Shown here in pieces: positions 23,126-34,598 of a DNA stretch of 64,000 nt. The notes under the pieces were generated by a model that saw only the letters and a program-made list of their open reading frames with translations, did no database searches and was not told the DNA's origin. Origin of the DNA: Cinnamomum chago (taxonomy: Eukaryota; Streptophyta; Magnoliopsida; Laurales; Lauraceae); the NCBI GenBank assembly GCA_038049695.1, contig CP142456.1, positions 80,065,422 through 80,129,421 of the forward strand, in the 5' to 3' direction. Made by a program: the position numbers and the translations under genes. Within the stretch, counting starts at the first letter, position 1, and each line of letters begins with the position of its first letter.

Positions 23126-25341
23126 TGTTAGGAATTTTCTAGATTGCAATTTGATGGATGCATTATCATTCAAGCATCATTTGATTTACACACTTGCATT
23201 GGTTTTAAATAAACTTGAAATCTTGTTTTATTCATGCATTGCTTTTAAGATTTGTAAAAGTTTTGATTTATGCATGATTTGTATTTTCATCTTGGATGCA
23301 TTTGTTTTAGAAAAGAGTTTTCAAGAAATCAAGCAAGCCTTTGTTTTAAAAGTTTTGAATCTTTTTAGGCTTTTTATGTCATGTTTTAAAATCCATTAGA
23401 ATCTTTAAAACATGTTTTTAAAGCTTGATTTAGTAGGCAAAAAGGTCCCCCAAGCAAAACCTTCATATATGCAAAAGTTGCATTTTTTGCAAAGGGGGGA
23501 GTCCCGGCAGTGTTGCCGGTCGACCGAGAGGCAGGTCTCGGTCGACCGAGACAACTGGAGGTAAAACCTGCAGTTTTTGAACTGAAACCTCCAACGGTCA
23601 GAAATCTGACCGTTGTGCCTTCCCGGTCGACCGAGACCTCTTTGTCGGTCGACCGAGGACTAGCCGTTGGCAACTTTTTGCTATAAATATGAGTTCTTTC
23701 CCTTGCCAAAAGTTGGGAATTTTTAACCCCTCCTTGAGAGGATTTGAGGCATATCAAAAGGGAAAAGAACCAAGGGATGAAGGGGATGATTAGGAAAGCT
23801 AAAGCTTGGATTAATGAAGTTAAACCACCAAGTAGGCTCTTCCTTCCTTAATCATATGTTTGCATGCTTTTGTTTTATTTTTGGTAAATCATTTCTAGCA
23901 TGTTAAACTATGTTTGTGTTGTGTCCTTAACATATTTTATGTTTTGAGTTGATTTATTGTTTTGGATACAACACCATATGATTCAATCCAAGTAGTACTT
24001 AACTTTGGTAAATCTAAGTAGATCATGTTAATGAAAGAACCTTTGAAATCATATGTAACATGATCCATATACTTGGTTGAATCTTTGGTTGTTGTTTTCC
24101 ATCATAAGAACATCTCTTTCAAAACTAACTTATGTTTTGGATTCAACTTCTTTACAAATCATATGTTTTCATGTTTTGTTTTATCATTGGTAAATCTTAG
24201 TAACATGTTAACCTATGATGTGTTGTATCCTTAGCATGTGTTATATTTTGAATAGATCTATTGTTTTGGATACATCACCATTGATTCATCAAAGTAGTAC
24301 TTTATCTTTGGTAAATCTAAGTAGATCATGTTAATGAAATATGTAACATGATTCATATACTTTGTTGAATCATTGGTTGTTGTTTTTCCATCATAAGAAA
24401 ATCTCTCTCAAATGTATCTTATGTTTTGGATCCAACATCATTACAAATCATATGTGTATTATTGTTTTAAAGTTTCACAACTTGCCTTACTTTGATTGGT
24501 AAATCATTTTCAAGTTGTCCTTATAATTACATATGATTTGTCCCCTCTTTTCAATCAAATCTATTTTTATGTTTTGAGCTTCATGTTGATTTGATTGACA
24601 TCCCTATGCATCACATGTTTAGAGCTAATCCATTTCATACAACTTGTGTATCTTTGACATCATTAACAAGTTGTTACTTTTAACATGTGATTGCATTCTT
24701 CCTCAATCATAAATGTTTTTGAGCTAAAACTTTCAAAAGCCTTAGGCATACTTTATGAGCTTTCATTTTCAAAATGATTGAGGACCACACACACACACTT
24801 CATATACTTTCATCTTTGCATTCATAGTGTGAGTGTGTATTAGTTCTACACTTCCATATCCGCCTATTTAAGAGGCATTGTAATGAGCTTAATTGAATCT
24901 CCATCAAGTGTATTAAAGACACTATTTTAGTGAGATAACCAACCTTGTGGTTGAAGAGGTTATTGCTTAGCCTATAAAAGCATAATGTATAGGTTGATGT
25001 TAAGCCTTGAAAAACATCATTGTAAGGTTATTGCTTAGCCTTGGAAAGCATATTGTAAAGGTTATTGCTTAGCCTATTGAAAAGCATAAATAGTGGAAAT
25101 CCGGTGGGGTGTTGGTTCACAAGCCGGTAGTGGATGTAGGCATTGAGGCCGAACCACTATAAATACTTGTGTGATGGTGCTTGCTTTGTGGTGATTGTTT
25201 TCTTTAAGCTTCCGCATTTTGTTTGATAATCATCACTTGTGACTAGTTTGTTTTAAAGAAGTTAAAATTGTTAAAATTGGTCATAAAAGAAGCTCACCCT
25301 ATTCACCCCCCCTCTAGGGTTCGGATCCCCATGGACTTACA
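23126..25341. mobile_element. Solo LTR, family B (2.2 kb)
   Basis: It begins TGTTAGGAATTTTCTAG and ends CCCCATGGACTTACA, flanked by a perfect 5-bp TSD ATTTC (23121-23125 and 25342-25346). Near its 3' end are CTATAAATACTTGTGTG, a likely TATA region, and CACCCCCCCTCTAGG, which resembles the 3' part of long Copia (SIRE-type) LTRs as I recall them. No gag-pol, so a solo LTR. It lies in the right arm of the long inverted repeat. Several related internal segments (GGTAAATC, TATGTTTTGGAT, 23880-24430) suggest an old internal duplication. Confidence 0.82.
23517..23660. repeat. Palindrome cassette in solo LTR B (GGTCGACC type)
   Basis: Four copies of CGGTCGACCGAG occur at 23517, 23538, 23624 and 23646. 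Between the second and third sits a perfect hairpin CAACGGTCAGA-AA-TCTGACCGTTG (23592-23615). The cassette parallels those at 8142-8231 and 20588-20722 in copy number and spacing. Confidence 0.85.
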
Positions 25342-25346
25342 ATTTC

Positions 25347-26482
25347 CAGGTCAAAACTATTCAACTAGGCATCTTTAGGGGATAATAACTTCTTTATCTT
25401 AATTCCCTTTTCACTTTTTTTTTTTTTTTTTTTTGGTTCATGCAATATCAAAGTTAGAATTACAACCATTAGATCTAGGTTTGAAACATCTTAGGTAGGT
25501 CGTAAAGGCCTATGCACTAGTTTTCCACACTTAAAATTTTTCAACATTCATCATTTTTTTAGAAACTTTTCTAGATTTGCATTGCTTGCATTTTGGGGCC
25601 TCATAAATCATCCAAGGGTTAGTAGAAATGGCCATAAATCATCCAAGCAATTCCACCAATACCCACAATTTTCCCCCTTTCATTGGCAGAACTAACACTT
25701 CCATACATGCCCAAACCCACCCTCTTGTGATTAAAGCATATAAACACATTCAACAAGGATCGATCAATCTTTTTCAGACAAAGAACATGAACAAACTCCA
25801 ATCCTACATAAAGTTATCACCTTTTCTCTAAAAACAAGACTGATAGGATATCTTTCCAAAATTTCCCGATCTCCACAATCAAGATAATGATAAAAACAAA
25901 AAAGAAATTGTCATCTCTGGCTTCTTGGCCATCTCTAAATGCATGTAACAACAAAAACCATTTAACCAATTTAAAAAAAAAAACATTGGTCAGCCCCAAT
26001 GTTGGTGTTAACTAACCACGCCACTACATTATCTGGTCTCTAAAAGCACATAACAACAAATCCCTTCAACCAATTTCAATGAGAACATCACACTTCTCAG
26101 ACAAAGATAGCAAACACAGAGAGAACATCAAATTGTACAAAATAAAACCAACAAACAATCTGAGATTCCAATGCAACAACTGAAAAAATCAAAATCAGAA
26201 CGAATAAAGGAAAAAATTGAAAACAAGAAGAGAAGTTAGGGATTGGTACCGGCAGTGATGAAGAAATGCAGGTGGGGAGGAGAGGAGAGGAGAGGAGAGG
26301 AAAAAATGCGGGTGTGTCGATCTCTGCTGCCGTTGCAAACCGATTGGGAGAGCAAGGAAGATAAATGGAGGGAGAAAAAAAAATACCAAACAGGGCCTTT
26401 GGGACTACTGTGGTCTTTATAAGATGTTGATGGTGTTTTTGGCTTATAACGAGTCTTAAGGGATTTTTCAGGTAAAATCCTC
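25347..26482. repeat. Right arm of the inverted repeat, outer piece
   Basis: The reverse complement of 14296 to about 15500. It ends GGTAAAATCCTC against the right TSD. It contains a (GGAGA)n run at about 26272-26300 inside the mirrored CT-rich leader, and a minus-strand copy (25619-25801) of the 60-residue frame seen in the left arm. Confidence 0.85.
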
Positions 26483-26491
26483 TAAGTTTTA
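26483..26491. repeat. 9-bp target-site duplication, right
   Basis: TAAGTTTTA, identical to 14287-14295. A second TAAGTTTTA starts 29 bp further right within a local duplication (AAAAAATAAA-AGATTTG), so the host site held a tandem repeat of this sequence. Confidence 0.75.
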
Positions 26492-26575
26492 AAAAATAAA
26501 AGATTTGTCTATAAGTTTTAAAAAATAAAGATTTGCCTATATGGAAGGCTTTGGATAATCAAGTGTCTATTGGCA

Positions 26576-26671
26576 TGGCAAATTTATTCAACCTTCTAAT
26601 TGATAGGCTGTGTAAGGCAGGGAAGATCCAGGATGCGCTTAAAACATCTGAAGGAGGGTTATGTGATTGAT
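26576..26671 (+). pseudogene. PPR gene scrap
   Basis: Translation gives NLFNLLIDRLCKAGKIQDALK, a good PPR helix pair close to motifs in the PPR gene at 1524-3953. It runs at once into GGAGGGTTATGTGATTG, which matches a later part of the pseudogene (about 28309). It is therefore an internally deleted remnant of the same PPR family, upstream of the pseudogene at 27405. It is too short to function. Confidence 0.55.
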
Positions 26672-26699
26672 TTGATGCTTCTCTCCTTCTGTTCATGGG

Positions 26700-27404
26700 T
26701 ATATAATTGGTGAGCCTACTTAGTGTGGCCCACTCAAGAAAAATCTAGACCTCCAAAAAAAAAAAGGTTTCATTTCTCCACAAATATTTTTATAAATCTT
26801 CACAAAGTGAATTGACTCAGACTATCCAAATTTGGCCCCATCATTTGATTTAATCCCTATAAAACCATCAAATCTTGTCAATTTATTCATTCATGTGATT
26901 TTAAAGTGATCAATCTAGATGGTGACCCCAATTCTTAAGTCCCCCCACCAACCCAAAAAACAACAAAAGCCCCAAATGATCCTGATTTTGATTTGCAGTG
27001 AGGCCTAATTATTAGAGGTATATATCTTTATAATTAGGAAGAGTGAGGTTTTTTATTTCAAATTCATGACATAATGAATTCACTGCTAGGCTAAGCTTTG
27101 CTTCTGCCCAGCTGCTGCACCTTAATTTCAGCAGAAGCATTTGCCTTCAAATTACAAAGGAAGAAGTATTGTGAGTTTGAGTTTATTAATGGAGTTGGCT
27201 AACTTCTCTCTGAAATATGTCTATGAAAGATTACAGATAAACCCTTTTTATGTAAGAGAAGAAGTCTAACATGGATGGATTTGCATGGATTTGAATCCAA
27301 ATCCAGATTTCTATTCTTCTCATAGAAATCTTCCAAACGATGAGAGCAAGAGGAATCCTCGTCTTATGTCTTCTCCTCCTCTCTCTGTTTGTGTTGGTGA
27401 AGGT
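26700..27404. other. Non-coding interval upstream of PPR pseudogene
   Basis: No gene recognised. Sequence just before 27405 is CT-rich with a Ser/Leu-rich frame, resembling a leader. Confidence 0.35.
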
Positions 27405-29708
27405 ATGAAATGGGCATATGATGATGAAAATCACATCTTCTCTAATCAAACCCATCTCCCAAATCCCCTCCTCCAAATCAAAATCTCTCCCCCAACAACC
27501 CAGCATCAGTATGGCTTTCCGAATCCGAATCCCCATCCTCATCCTCATCCTCATCCACCAACACCATCATCTCAGAAATCGAAACCATCCTCAAAACCAC
27601 CCCTTCCATCGTAGAAACTCCTCTGGAGAGACTCGTCCCTCGCATATCCGCCTCCATCGTCGCCTCCTTCCTCCAGCAACACCCAACACCTCGACGACCC
27701 GCAGTCTGCTTTCCGCTTCTTCGCTTGGGCGATGCGCAGAATGCGTTTCAACTCCTGGGTCTCTCACAATTCTATGATTAGGATCCTCCAAGGTGAAGGT
27801 GAGAACGGGTCTCACGTCTTTACCGTTCTCATGCAGGCCTATGCCAAGTCCGGCAGGGCAGTGAATGCCATCGAGTCATTCGGGAAGATGCACGAGTATA
27901 AGTGCCGCCCCAACACATTTGTGTATAATACTGTGCTTCACATTCTGATGGAAGAAGAGGATTTCGATGTCGCAATGGCGGTTTACTATCAGATTATCAA
28001 GTGTCATTGCCCCCCCGAATCGCCCGACATTCAACATTCTGATTCATGGGTTGTGTAAGCTGGGGATGATCGATGACGCCTATCGACTTTTGGAAGAAAT
28101 GACTATAACTAACAGAGGTATTTCTCCCAATACGATGATTATCACTTGTTTTGCTAGAGTCACTGGTGATGCACATAAGTTCTTACGTTCTTTGAAAGAG
28201 GAGAATTGTTATCCTGATACAATTACCTACAACGCTTTGCTTTGTAGGTTTTGCAAGTTGGGTCAAATTCATGAAGCTTTAAGGCTTCTCAACTCATTTC
28301 AGACGGAGGGTGGTTATGTGATTGGATTGAATGGCTATAGTTGTCTGATTGATGGGTTGTTTAGAGCAGGCCGTTTCGAGGAGGCCTGCCAGCGTTACAG
28401 GAACATGTTGGAGGAGAACATTTCACCCGATTGCATATTGTATACAATCATGATTAAAGGTTGCCAAGAAGCCGGTAAGATTAAGGATGCCTTCTCATTC
28501 TTGGGTGAGATGATCAAGCGGGGGTTAGTTCCAGACACATTCTGTTACAGGGTCTTTGCGATGCTGGTCTTTTGGGTGAGGCCGAATCGGTTAAGCTTAA
28601 GCTGGAGATTTCAAAACAAAAAGGTTTTCCTGATTCTGCTACACACACTATCATGATTTGCGGGCATTGCAAGGAGGGGTTGGTTTCCAACGCTCAAAAG
28701 GTGCAGGAGATGTTTGATGAAATGGAAAAGCAAGGGTGCTTCCTGACAATGATGGCATTCAACGCTCTTATCAATGGACTCTGTAGAGCTGGCAAGGTAA
28801 AAAGAGCTTATGATCTTTTTTTCAAGATGCAGGAGGAGAGGAGGCCTTCAGTAGTTCTTCAGCTTTCTCTAGAAAAGGGTGCAAGTCTTCAAATGTACAT
28901 TGAGCGATTGTGTGATTCAGGCCGTGTACTCGAGGCCTATAAAGTTATCAAAAAGCTTGAAGATACTGGGGTTGCACAGGACGTCATTACTTATAACATA
29001 TTGATTAATGGGTTTGGCAAAGCAACGCTTGAAGATTCTTCTGACAAAGAGGAGCCGCATATCTATAGAGAAGATGTGCTTTTCAAAGAAATGAAACAAA
29101 AAGGATACTCCCCTGATGCAGTTACGTACCGTGCACTCATTACAGCAGCGTTCCGAAAGGAAAGATTTTCAAAAGGTCTTAAACTTTGGCTGGAATACAT
29201 CTCACAGAAGGCTGATAATTTCACGCCTGAAGAAATAGATAAAGCAATGAAAGTGTTGCTGAAACACTATGCAGGAGGGAATATAGAAGCAGTAGTAAGA
29301 GGCCTACTTGCGATTGACTTAGAACTCAAAGATTTTGATCCTGCGCCTTACACAATTTGGCTAATTCAGCTTTGCCGAGCAAAAAGAGTAGACGATGCCC
29401 ATAAGATCTTCTCGGTCCTCACTGAATTCGACATCAATGTCACTCCACCAAGTTGTGTAGCTCTTATAACCGGCCTTTGTCGGGAGCGGGAGGTGGCCTT
29501 GGCTTCAGACATATTCCAATATACTATGAGGAGGGGATTCTTCTTGATCCCACAAATATGCAACATGCTGATCATGTGTTTATGGACTAAACACAAGAAA
29601 AAAGATGCCCTTGAGCTACTGCGGAGAATGAATGACATGGGATATGATTTGGATTTTTATCTCCTTAAAACCACAAAATCTATTCTACATGGTCATGAGT
29701 GTAGCTAA
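27405..29708 (+). pseudogene. PPR pseudogene, paralogue of the gene at 1524-3953
   Basis: It opens with the same ATGAAATGGGC and ends in the same SILHGHE/stop context as the intact gene. The PPR reading moves through several frames: near 27440, near 27550 beside an (ATCCTC)n expansion, near 27690-27730, at a C-run grown by one base near 28011, and near 28552 after a small deletion. There is also an in-frame loss of about 22 codons near 27811 and of about one PPR motif near 29110. Long blocks still match closely (EEACQRYRNMLEENISPDC, TPPSCVALITGLCRE). The last 378 codons (28572-29708) are open, so a short product is conceivable, but it lacks any targeting sequence. I read it as a dead duplicate. 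Confidence 0.9.
27531..27556. repeat. (ATCCTC)n microsatellite inside PPR pseudogene
   Basis: Four to five tandem ATCCTC units in the region coding for the N-terminal linker. The intact paralogue has no such run. It sits at one of the frame changes. Confidence 0.85.
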
Positions 29709-30294
29709 CAAGTATGCTGTGTATGACATGTTGATGCAGGCCAGCCAGATCATTGGCCAGCCAATCCATCGGACCCAGTCCTTATGCCCAGAGTCTTATT
29801 TTGAGTGTTTTCATTTATTTAGAAGTCTTTAAATTAAAGTTCATTTAATCTTGATTGTTAATCAAGTTTAGTAATTTAGTTTCCTTTATTGCTTAGGAAA
29901 GTAGAGTCCAACTAGGAAAGGGGATGTCTAACCCTTCATATAAGTATGTAATCTATCCATTAGGAGAGACAGTCCATGATTATTCAATAAAATTGTTTAA
30001 TGGGTTTTTTTCATTGGGATGTGGATTTTTCTACTGTTTGAGAATGCTTGTGCTTAGAAGTTTGAATTCCTTGGGGATTCGACCAAGCCTATTTGGAGCT
30101 TGGTTCCTATCATTGAATCCTCGTTGTATTTGGCAAACTTTCTCTTGGAGTTTGTTTACATTCATCCTATATTTGTTCAACTTCCATTTATAGATCCTGG
30201 GTTGCATCACATGGCCACTGTGCCAAACAGGTAAGAGTTGCTGGGGTTCTTTCTTGCAATCATTAGCCAGCATTACAGCGTATTCGACTCCCTG
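29709..30294. other. Duplicated 3' flank of PPR pseudogene
   Basis: AACAAGTATGCTGT at 29708 and TCACATGGCCACTGTGCCAA from 30207 match consecutive sequence at about 3953-4075 behind the intact PPR gene. They are separated here by a 478-bp insertion. This shows the duplication was at DNA level and included the 3' flank, so the pseudogene is not a retrocopy. Confidence 0.8.
29729..30206. mobile_element. Small solo LTR-like insertion (478 bp)
   Basis: It is absent from the corresponding place behind the intact PPR gene. It starts TGTTGATGCAGG and ends CCTGGGTTGCA (TG...CA), with TGACA before and TCACA after, a 5-bp TSD with one mismatch. TATA-like TATAAGTATG and AATAAAATTG motifs at about 29938 and 29987 suit an LTR. 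Size and signals suggest a short Copia-type solo LTR. Confidence 0.6.
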
Positions 30295-30787
30295 TTCATT
30301 CTACTTAGTTGGATTAGTGTGTTATAAGCAGTGTTATCCAACTGAGAAATTAGCAAGGGAAACAATGTGTGCAATGGATACATAGAACCTCCCGTTCTGC
30401 AGCATTTGTTGTAGCATTCTTATGATGAGAGAAATGCATGCCTGGAACAGCAAGAGGAAAATAATATAAGAATTAAGAAGGCGAAGGAGAAGGGGGTTTG
30501 TTTGCGAGAGGAAATGTATTTCCTATTAACTATGGCATTCAGTGTGATTGAACCCAAAATAATTTTAGCTGTCAAACTCAGGTAGGGCCACCCATTTTGA
30601 AGTGTCATGGTGAGAATAGGATCCAGGCATTGATTGTATATATTGGCAAATAATTTCTGAGCCTCATGAGTCGTGCCAGACGATATTTTTGTAACAATAA
30701 GAGAAGAAATGTTCTTAGAACATTTTGTGAGCTCTATGTTCTTAGAACATGAGACTGAGTTAGAATGTTTCAAGGGCTAGAGAAGAA
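30295..30787. other. Non-coding interval
   Basis: No gene recognised. It separates the duplicated PPR flank from the 5' end of the LINE remnant. Confidence 0.35.
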
Positions 30788-31786
30788 ATGGGGACCAAGC
30801 TAGGGTGGATTAGAGATTGTTGGTCTTTGTTCGTGACTAATCCTGCTCCGGCGACAACAACGAAGGTTCTTTTTAATGTGTTCAAGGAGGCAGGTCCAGT
30901 GTTCGATGTTTTCTTGCCATAGGATAGGAGTTCAGGACAAGGAAGAGGATTTGGTTTTGTTTGTTTCAAAACAGAACGGGATGCAAATAGGGCCATCAAA
31001 AATCTGAACGGTAGAGTTGTTTTTGGAAGGAGGATCAGAGTTCAGATCGTGAAAGTGATTAACAGAAATATTAAAATTTTGAGACATCCAGAAGCAAATG
31101 CGAGGCTGGAACCTATGATTGGTAATCAATTTCATGGAAGAGGTACGTCGAAACAAAGGCGCAGTATTATAGAAGTGGAGAAAAAGGGTAATGAACTGGT
31201 ATGGAATATGGATAGAAGAAGAGGGTGGTTTTAAAGTTGTCGAAGTAGCAGATTCGTTGGCTTCTTCTTTAAAACAAGTGGTTACTGATTCATTTGTGGC
31301 TACAATGTCTACTGTCGATGCATCTGTGAAGGATATTCAAGATTGGTGTTTTTCGAAAGGGGGAATTCTAGTAGAGGTGAAGAGGCTTAGTTGGTCTTTA
31401 TTCTGGATTAAACCTTCATCGCAGGAGGACTTCTCTAAACTGGCTGAATTGGATTCTGTTGTGGATGATTGCCTCATAAGAAGACTAGATCGGTGGACAG
31501 AAGTTTTATGCCCCGTGCTACACCCTATTTGGGTTCGTCTTGAAGGCATCCCTCTCCATGCATGGGATGAGAAGGTTTTTCAAAGATTGGGTGAATGTTT
31601 GGGGACAGTGATGGAAATAGACAAAGACGCTACAAGTGGACAAAGAATCGATATGGTTAGGTTACTCATCTTAAGGGATTCTCAGAGATGCATCCCAGAA
31701 ACTGTGGCTTTGGAGGTTGATGGGGCTCATTTCTGTGTGTCCATTGCTGAAGAAGATGACTCTAGGTGCATCGGAAAAATCAGGTG
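30788..31786 (+). pseudogene. LINE ORF1 remnant with RRM and DUF4283-like regions
   Basis: From ATG 30788 the frame reads MGTKLGWIRDCWSLFVTN and then an RNA-recognition motif with an RNP1-like GRGFGFVCF. An in-frame TAG at about 30924 lies inside the RRM. After a frameshift, an open stretch at 31191-31787 carries FVATMSTVDASVKDIQDWCF, WSLFWIKPSS and HPIWVRLEGIPLHAW, typical of the DUF4283-like part of plant L1-type LINE ORF1. RRM-bearing ORF1 is a known plant LINE type that packages the element RNA. Stop and frameshift make it dead. Confidence 0.8.
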
Positions 31787-32059
31787 ATCGTCGGTGAGTC
31801 CTAGGGAGCCTGCGTCGACGGAGATCCAAGAAGCAAAGATTGTGGAGAAGAATCCGAAATCTCCGGTAGACGGCCCAGCAATTAGGGTTTTCAAAATCAT
31901 ATCTCCAATCCTATTGATCTTTCAGCACAAAACAAGGAAGGAAATCAATTGATGATGACAAAAATCGCGATCACGGGTGAAGATTTCTCGGAAAATCCCT
32001 TGAGGAAGAATCAATCTGCAAACGGTGATGACGCCATTGGATTTCGTCGAACGCCAAGG

Positions 32060-32450
32060 ATAAATGCAAACATTGAGGTAACTCATGTACAATTTGCAGA
32101 TGATACTATCTTGTTTTGTGATTCTTCTTTGGATCGGTTGCAAAATCTTAAGTGTATTTTGAAATGGTTTGAGTTCCTATCGGGTCTGAAGATAAATTAT
32201 GGTAAATGTGAATTGATTGGTGTTCGAGTGGAGAATAGTTATGTTGCTTTCTTGGCAGATGTCTTTGGGTGTAAAATTGGTGCATTACCTTCTAAGTAGC
32301 TGGGCCTTCCTTTATGCTTGGGAATTCCAGAGAAACATCTTTGGGAGTCGGTTGTTGAGCGGATAGAAATGAAGTTAAGTTCTTGGAAGGGTAGATATCT
32401 GTCTATGGGAGGTCGTCTTACTCTGATTAAATCAGTTCTTCCAGTATTTC
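32060..32450 (+). pseudogene. LINE reverse transcriptase fragment
   Basis: The frame at 31949-32299 contains VTHVQFADDTILFC, the catalytic F/YxDD region of LINE reverse transcriptase, then LKCILKWFEFLSGLKINYGKCELIG. After a stop at 32297 it continues with KLSSWKGRYLSMGGRLTLIKSVL. The endonuclease and the N-terminal two thirds of RT are missing between here and ORF1 at 31787. The match ends near 32450 with no poly-A, so the 3' end is lost. It probably belongs to the same degenerate insertion as 30788-31786. Confidence 0.85.
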
Positions 32451-34598
32451 AATCAGCTGGAAATGTTGATTTCAATAACTGGAAGAGGATAATGCATGGC
32501 TTTAAATATCAGCTGAAACACTTCAGCTCACCAATACGTGCAAATAGTAGTATCTCATATTTATCAGCTGTTATTTATAGTTAGGTAGGTATATATAACT
32601 ATTAATACCAGAATATTCTCATAGTTGATTTTGTTTAAAAGAAAGGTAAAATGTTTACTCTGAAGTGTTGTTCATTGGTTGAATGCAGAATCTTAGAATA
32701 GTGTAAGAACTGAAACGCACGCAAAATGGAGTTAAGAAGCAAAAAAAAATCTAGTGTTTTTTTTTTTTTTTTTTGATATATGGACTTAAGTATTATACTC
32801 TTTTCTAAAATAATATTGAATCCAACATTGTCTTGATGTGTATCTGTGATACGGCTGATAAATATCATATGGTCTTTTGAATATTTTCATATATATATAT
32901 ATATATATATATTATATAGGACGCCCTCCCCTCAGGGTCTGCTCACACACGTGTGGGCTTTAAAGGCATAAAAAAAAAAAAAAAAAAACCTCAAGACGAA
33001 CAAAATGAAGAAAAAAAAAATCCCACCCACGCCCTATTTTTTCATGGAATAGAGAGAGAGAGAGAGAGAGAATACTTGTTCCGCTCGGCCTCCTGGCCAC
33101 AATGCTCACTCCGTCCAGCTTGCTGTTGACCAAGGTACACTCTCCTTCTATTGGTTGGCAGTTTTTTTTTTTTTTTTTTTCCCGCCCTAATTTTTTTTTC
33201 TACAGAAATCAGAGAAAGAGTAAGAGAAAGAAGAAGGGAATTTGCTCGGCCTGGTCTGCCTACAACAAAGGTACTCTCTCTCCTTTTCTCAGTTTGCCAA
33301 AACTTCATGATAGAGTTTAGCATTTGGAATTATGGAAATGGCAGAGACAAATGCGATGTTTATTGGAGCGGGTGTGCCTGATGTTCGGTAGGTCTCTAAG
33401 ATGGTCAGTAAATCGAATGCAGTGTTTGTTTTATTTAGAATTCCTTTTTTTGTTTCCTTTGTTTTGTGGGTTTGATAGGTGGCCCTAATTTTCTGACTGA
33501 ATATTAAGAAGGCGGCATTGTTGATTTGTATGTATATAGTCCCTGTTTTTTTTATTTTCTGACTGAGTTAGGAAGAGGAAATATAAGTGGTATTATTTAC
33601 AGATGAATAAAAAGGAAAATGGTGGATTTCCTCTTGATAGGGCTGCTAAAGATAATGAGTAGCAGACGGTTCTTTTAATTTTGTGTTTAATTTTCTATTT
33701 TGATTTTCAAAATCTGAATGATGCATGCCAGTCGCTTTACTCTTAAATTTTTCAATTTTTTTTTTTGTTTGCTTTGCAAAATTTTCAGATATTCAAGAGA
33801 TTTTTTTCTACACTAAAATTTCCAAACTCTTAAATATCTAGCTTTCAAAATAGTCAGATGCAGTCAATATTTGTCAATCCAACTCGAGAGACAATTTTTT
33901 AGGGAATTTAGATACCCCTAAACAATTTAATTCCCAGAGATCCTGTAGCCAAACAAGGAATTGCAGCAGCTAAATACATGGGTTGTCATAACTGACTTTG
34001 CTTTGATCAATTCCAAACTGAATGTGAATGGTATAGTACTATGGGGGAATTGATATAGTTGTAGTTTGGCTTCTAATTACTAGCTTGGATATGTTTTTTG
34101 TATTTCAACTTTCAATTGATGTAGTTGAATGGTGTATAAGTGTATTGTATATTATTTTGATTTTGATACAGGCTCGTTGATGTTGATTGTGAATGTCATT
34201 TGATGTTTATAGTTGTTGCAAGGACATTGATGTTGAATTTTGAATCTTGTCTACAGGATCATTGATGTCCAATGCTGAATGTCAATTTGAGTTGAAAGAG
34301 AATGGGAGTTGAATCGGTGTATGTTGAAACAAACGTTGCATGTGCTATTGAGGTGCCACTCACTGGAATAAGTGTGCCCCTTTCCATGTGGCCAAGTCTA
34401 ACATATCACAGTTTGTATGATCAGGTAATGTTGTCACTACCTGGTTAGGAGAATTCGGCACACTGAATTTTCTCGTTCTTCATAGGGAACTATTGTCTTT
34501 TGCTTACTAGGATGATTGCTAAATTTTGTCTCTTGCATTTGGGTTGTAACATTCATGGATCTATTATTTTGTATGTCCAACAGAAAACAATGTTTATT
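32451..34598. other. Non-coding interval with simple repeats
   Basis: No gene recognised. It holds a (TA)n run (about 32888-32914), poly-A/poly-T runs, a (GA)n run (about 33050-33070), and two related CTCGGCCT...GCCTAC/CCTGGCC stretches followed by AAGGTAC and CTCTC runs (about 33087 and 33245) that look like a small diverged duplication. A short frame from ATG 34305 has no family I know. Confidence 0.4.

Larger units (their letters stand above)
14296..26482. mobile_element. Non-autonomous Mutator-like element with long inverted repeats
   Basis: Both ends carry the same terminal sequence (GAGGATTTTACC at left, GGTAAAATCCTC at right) followed by a near-perfect inverted repeat of about 1.55 kb, all flanked by the 9-bp TSD TAAGTTTTA. 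Without later insertions the element would be about 3.9 kb: left arm 14296-15852, spacer 15853-16547, right arm from 16548 in three pieces to 26482. The right arm is split by a hAT transposon (16627-22678) and a solo LTR (23126-25341). No Mutator transposase is present. The superfamily call rests on TSD length and TIR length; the very long arms could equally be called foldback-like. Confidence 0.75.
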
